A program made the translations under genes and the position numbers. Under the pieces are notes generated by a model, which was given only the letters and a program-made list of their open reading frames with translations, did not search any database and was not told the DNA's origin. Source: Paracoccaceae bacterium (GTDB taxonomy: Bacteria; Pseudomonadota; Alphaproteobacteria; Rhodobacterales; Rhodobacteraceae). Taken from it: a stretch of DNA of 8,190 bases. Below, piece by piece: positions 5,787 to 8,190 of this stretch. The stretch lies in assembly GCA_019090405.1 (NCBI GenBank), contig JAHRVZ010000043.1:1-8190 (forward strand). Reading direction: 5' to 3'. Every line of letters starts with the position of its first letter. The first letter of the stretch is position 1.

Positions 5787-8123
5787 TTATTCGCCGTATG
5801 GCACCCAGATATTTTTGACTTCGGTCGCTGCCGTAAGAAACGTTTTGCTGTCCGCAACATACCAGTCCCGCGTTTGACCGTTATTCACCCAAGTGCGTTT
5901 CAAATTGCCAGCCGAGGCCTGTTCAATTGTCGATGACAGATCACTGGACGAAAAGCTCCAGACCGCATCGACGTTCAGATGTTTGGCCAGTGTCGGGGCC
6001 AGATCGCCATGGGGACCGGTCAGAATATTAACGACACCAGCCGGTACATCGGACGTTTCCAGCACCTGATAAAAATCTGTTGCTGCCAGCGGATAGGGTT
6101 CGGACGCCGCCAAAACCACCCGGTTTCCCATCGCAATCGCAGGCGCCATGACCGATACCAGACCCAGCAACGGAGCCTCGTCGGCACAAAGCGCGCCAAT
6201 GATGCCAGTGGGTTCTTTCATCGCCAAGGCGACTCCCCGGATCGGAACGCCATGCGCCTGACCATCGAATTTATCGGCCCACGCCGCATAGGTGAATAGC
6301 CGCTGAATTGAGGCTTCGACCTCTTTAGCTCCATGCCGACCACCCATCATCGCATCAATACGCTGGGCAAATTCATCCGCGCGGGCGTTTAGGTTTTCAG
6401 CGATGTAATACAGGATCTGCGCGCGCAGATGGCCGGTTGTTTTGGCCCATCCCGCGGCCCCCTGCGCGGCCTCGACCGCGTTGCGCACGTCTTTGCGGCT
6501 TCCGACCCCGACATGACCCAGCAACGCGCCGGATTTTGCCCAAACGGGTTGCGAATAGCCGCTGTCAGGACGCGCCTGTTTGCCGCCCACATACATCTTG
6601 GCAGTGCGGTCTATGGCATCTGCTGGCCCAGCGCTGCCAATAATTGGTTCAATCCGGGTCAGCGCTTTGGTTTTATCCTTGGCGCGCGTGTAAGCGGCAA
6701 GCCCTTCCCAGCCGCCCTCACGACCAAATCCGCTTTCACGCACGCCGCCAAATCCGGCAGCGGCGTCAAACAGGTTGGTGGCGTTGATCCAGACCACGCC
6801 CGCGGCCAGTTTCGGGGCGATATCCAAGGCCAGATTAACGTTTTCAGTCCAGACAGTCGCGGCTAGCCCATAGCGGGTGTTGTTGGCCAGATCCACTGCC
6901 TCATCCGGAGTCCGGAAGGTCGTCGAGACCAGCACCGGACCAAAGATTTCTTCCTGCATCAGGGTGTCAGATGTGGACAGGCCAGTGATAAGAGTAGGCG
7001 GATAGAAACTTCCGGTGGTTGGAACCGTGACAGAGGCGTGATGCGTTTCACCGGCATCATTAGCGGCGACCAGATCGGTAATGGTTCGCAATTGAACCGG
7101 ATCAACGATCGCCCCCATGTCGATGCATTTGTCCAACGGATTACCAAGGCGCAATTTGTCCATACGGGCGCGCAGGCGATTGTAAAAGTCGTCGGCGATG
7201 GTTTCCTGCACCAAAAGGCGTGAACCGGCACAGCATACCTGACCTTGATTGAACCAGATCGCGTCGACCAGACCTTCGATGGCTGAATCTATGTCCGCGT
7301 CGTCAAAAACGATATAGGGGGATTTTCCACCCAGTTCTAAGGTCAGCGCCTTGCCGCTTCCTGCGGTTGCCTCGCGAATGCGGCGGCCAACGCTGGTCGA
7401 TCCGGTAAAGGCGATCTTGTCGACATCGGAATTGACGATCATTTCACCAACAGCACCATCGCCAGTGACAATGTTAACCACACCTTTGGGCAGTCCGGCC
7501 TGTTGGCAAATGTCAGCAAACAGCAACGCGGTGAGTGACGTGTATTCCGCAGGCTTCAGCACTACGGTATTGCCCATCGCCAATGCAGGCGCGATTTTCC
7601 AGGACAGCATCAACAATGGAAAGTTCCACGGCACGATCTGACCGCAAACGCCAAGCGCCGTACGGTTTGGCAATTCCTCATCCATCAGTTGCGCCATGCC
7701 CGCGTGGTAATAGAAATGCCGCTGCGCCAGTGGGATGTCGATATCGCGGCTCTCGCGGATTGGTTTACCGTTATCCAGCGTTTCCAGAACCGCAAACAGG
7801 CGGCTGTGTTTCTGCAACAGGCGCGCCAGCGCGTAAAGATAACGCGCACGTCCAGCCCCGCCCAGATTTTGCCATTTGCCTTGCGCCTGTCGGGCGGCAG
7901 TAACAGCGGCGTCAACATCGGATAGCGTTGCCTGAGTCAGGGTTGCCAACACTTCGCCAGTTGCCGGATTGCGGCTTTCAAATCCGTCGCCGGGGCTGGT
8001 GAATTTACCGTTGATGAAATGGCCGAACCTGTCGCCCTGATCGACCAACCATGCCAATGCTTCGGCGGCATTTTCGGGGGCGGGGCCATATTCCATCGTT
8101 TCAAAAATCTCGCTTACAGTCAT
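5787..8123 (-). CDS. ALDH16-like two-domain aldehyde dehydrogenase
   Basis: The product is a 778-residue NAD(P)-dependent aldehyde dehydrogenase of unusual double-domain build. Domain 1 (about residues 35-485) is a complete catalytic ALDH. It has the oxyanion Asn in VPWNFPL (N167), K190 in VVLKPAE, the nucleotide-binding FTGSTSVG (239-246), general base E263 in LELGGKSP, catalytic C297 in FNQGQVCCAGS and E392 in EEIFGPV. Domain 2 (about 508-778) repeats the coenzyme-binding half: YVGG, VEAAQGAAGWAKT, EPTGIIGAL, APAIAMGNRVVLAASEPYPLA, VPAGVVNILTG. It has SFSSSDLS where FTGSTxVG should be and no catalytic Glu or Cys, so it is probably structural. This matches bacterial ALDH16, known structurally from a Loktanella enzyme. 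The start is ATG 8123, not ATG 8174, because the upstream deoC frame occupies that stretch and MTVSEIFETMEYGPAPENA looks like the family N-terminus. Four bases separate it from the deoC-like stop, so it probably oxidises the acetaldehyde released by DeoC. The natural substrate is not proven. Confidence 0.93.
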   Translation of the reverse strand: MTVSEIFETMEYGPAPENAAEALAWLVDQGDRFGHFINGKFTSPGDGFESRNPATGEVLATLTQATLSDVDAAVTAARQAQGKWQNLGGAGRARYLYALARLLQKHSRLFAVLETLDNGKPIRESRDIDIPLAQRHFYYHAGMAQLMDEELPNRTALGVCGQIVPWNFPLLMLSWKIAPALAMGNTVVLKPAEYTSLTALLFADICQQAGLPKGVVNIVTGDGAVGEMIVNSDVDKIAFTGSTSVGRRIREATAGSGKALTLELGGKSPYIVFDDADIDSAIEGLVDAIWFNQGQVCCAGSRLLVQETIADDFYNRLRARMDKLRLGNPLDKCIDMGAIVDPVQLRTITDLVAANDAGETHHASVTVPTTGSFYPPTLITGLSTSDTLMQEEIFGPVLVSTTFRTPDEAVDLANNTRYGLAATVWTENVNLALDIAPKLAAGVVWINATNLFDAAAGFGGVRESGFGREGGWEGLAAYTRAKDKTKALTRIEPIIGSAGPADAIDRTAKMYVGGKQARPDSGYSQPVWAKSGALLGHVGVGSRKDVRNAVEAAQGAAGWAKTTGHLRAQILYYIAENLNARADEFAQRIDAMMGGRHGAKEVEASIQRLFTYAAWADKFDGQAHGVPIRGVALAMKEPTGIIGALCADEAPLLGLVSVMAPAIAMGNRVVLAASEPYPLAATDFYQVLETSDVPAGVVNILTGPHGDLAPTLAKHLNVDAVWSFSSSDLSSTIEQASAGNLKRTWVNNGQTRDWYVADSKTFLTAATEVKNIWVPYGE

Positions 8124-8127
8124 GATC

Positions 8128-8190
8128 TTATCCCATCGGATGGCGGTAATTGGCAGAGTAGGCGCCAGTGACATAATGTTCTAATTGCCG
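8128..8190 (-). CDS. deoC: Deoxyribose-phosphate aldolase (DERA type), last 20 codons only
   Basis: The minus-strand frame is open from the window edge (8190) to TAA at 8130-8128 and encodes RQLEHYVTGAYSANYRHPMG. This resembles the C-terminal tail I recall for animal-type DERA (RQIYHHVTGRYAAY....PM), sharing RQ, H, VTG, Y, A and PM in register. That tail is absent from the shorter E. coli-type enzyme. DeoC splits 2-deoxyribose-5-phosphate into glyceraldehyde-3-phosphate and acetaldehyde, using a Schiff-base lysine that would lie outside the window. The stop is four bases before the ALDH16 ATG, so the two almost certainly form an operon. The call rests on 20 residues plus context. The gene body would have to be read beyond the edge. 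Confidence 0.75.
   Translation of the reverse strand, partial: RQLEHYVTGAYSANYRHPMG

Noticed and set aside
6429..6866. Plus-strand ORF opposite the dehydrogenase
   Set aside because: It is antisense to the conserved ALDH domains, with no RBS and no family resemblance.

Overview
The window looks like a chromosomal segment of a marine alphaproteobacterium of the Roseobacter group (Rhodobacteraceae; Loktanella/Yoonia-like would fit). This rests on gene content and order: purH followed by lspA, a DUF3035/BamF-like lipoprotein and two M16 peptidases, plus a two-domain ALDH16-type aldehyde dehydrogenase behind deoC. The taxon is inferred from recalled family knowledge, not from a search. I see no rRNA, tRNA, CRISPR array, insertion sequence or phage gene.

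Plus-strand block (1-4736). The 3' part of purH (last steps of IMP synthesis) ends in a TGATG overlap with lspA (lipoprotein signal peptidase). After 51 bases comes a small lipoprotein with a clear lipobox, which is itself a substrate type for LspA. After about 106 bases come two M16-family genes joined by an ATGA overlap. The first has the intact zinc site (HFLEH) but lacks the C-terminal Arg/Tyr motif. The second has lost the zinc site but keeps the Arg/Tyr motif. This is the complementary pattern of a heterodimeric M16 peptidase. Apart from purH, all these products are expected in the cell envelope.

Convergence and spacer (4737-5786). The plus-strand block runs into a minus-strand gene for a membrane-anchored NERD-domain protein with a C-terminal topoisomerase-type zinc finger, probably started at TTG. 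Its AT-richer composition and lack of functional link to its neighbours suggest an accessory insertion. A sigma-70-like promoter can be proposed just upstream of it. The 209-base spacer also holds a possible 26-codon plus-strand ORF with a good Shine-Dalgarno sequence.

Minus-strand deo block (5787-8190). The right edge carries the last 20 codons of a gene whose tail resembles DERA-type deoxyribose-phosphate aldolase. Four bases later starts a 778-residue ALDH16-like protein with a complete catalytic aldehyde dehydrogenase domain and a second, catalytically degenerate ALDH-like domain. Together they would cleave deoxyribose-5-phosphate to glyceraldehyde-3-phosphate and acetaldehyde, then oxidise the aldehyde.

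No clearly undescribed system is visible. The most rewarding items are the deoC-ALDH16 pairing, the complementary M16 pair next to lspA and the BamF-like gene, and the NERD/zinc-finger protein.
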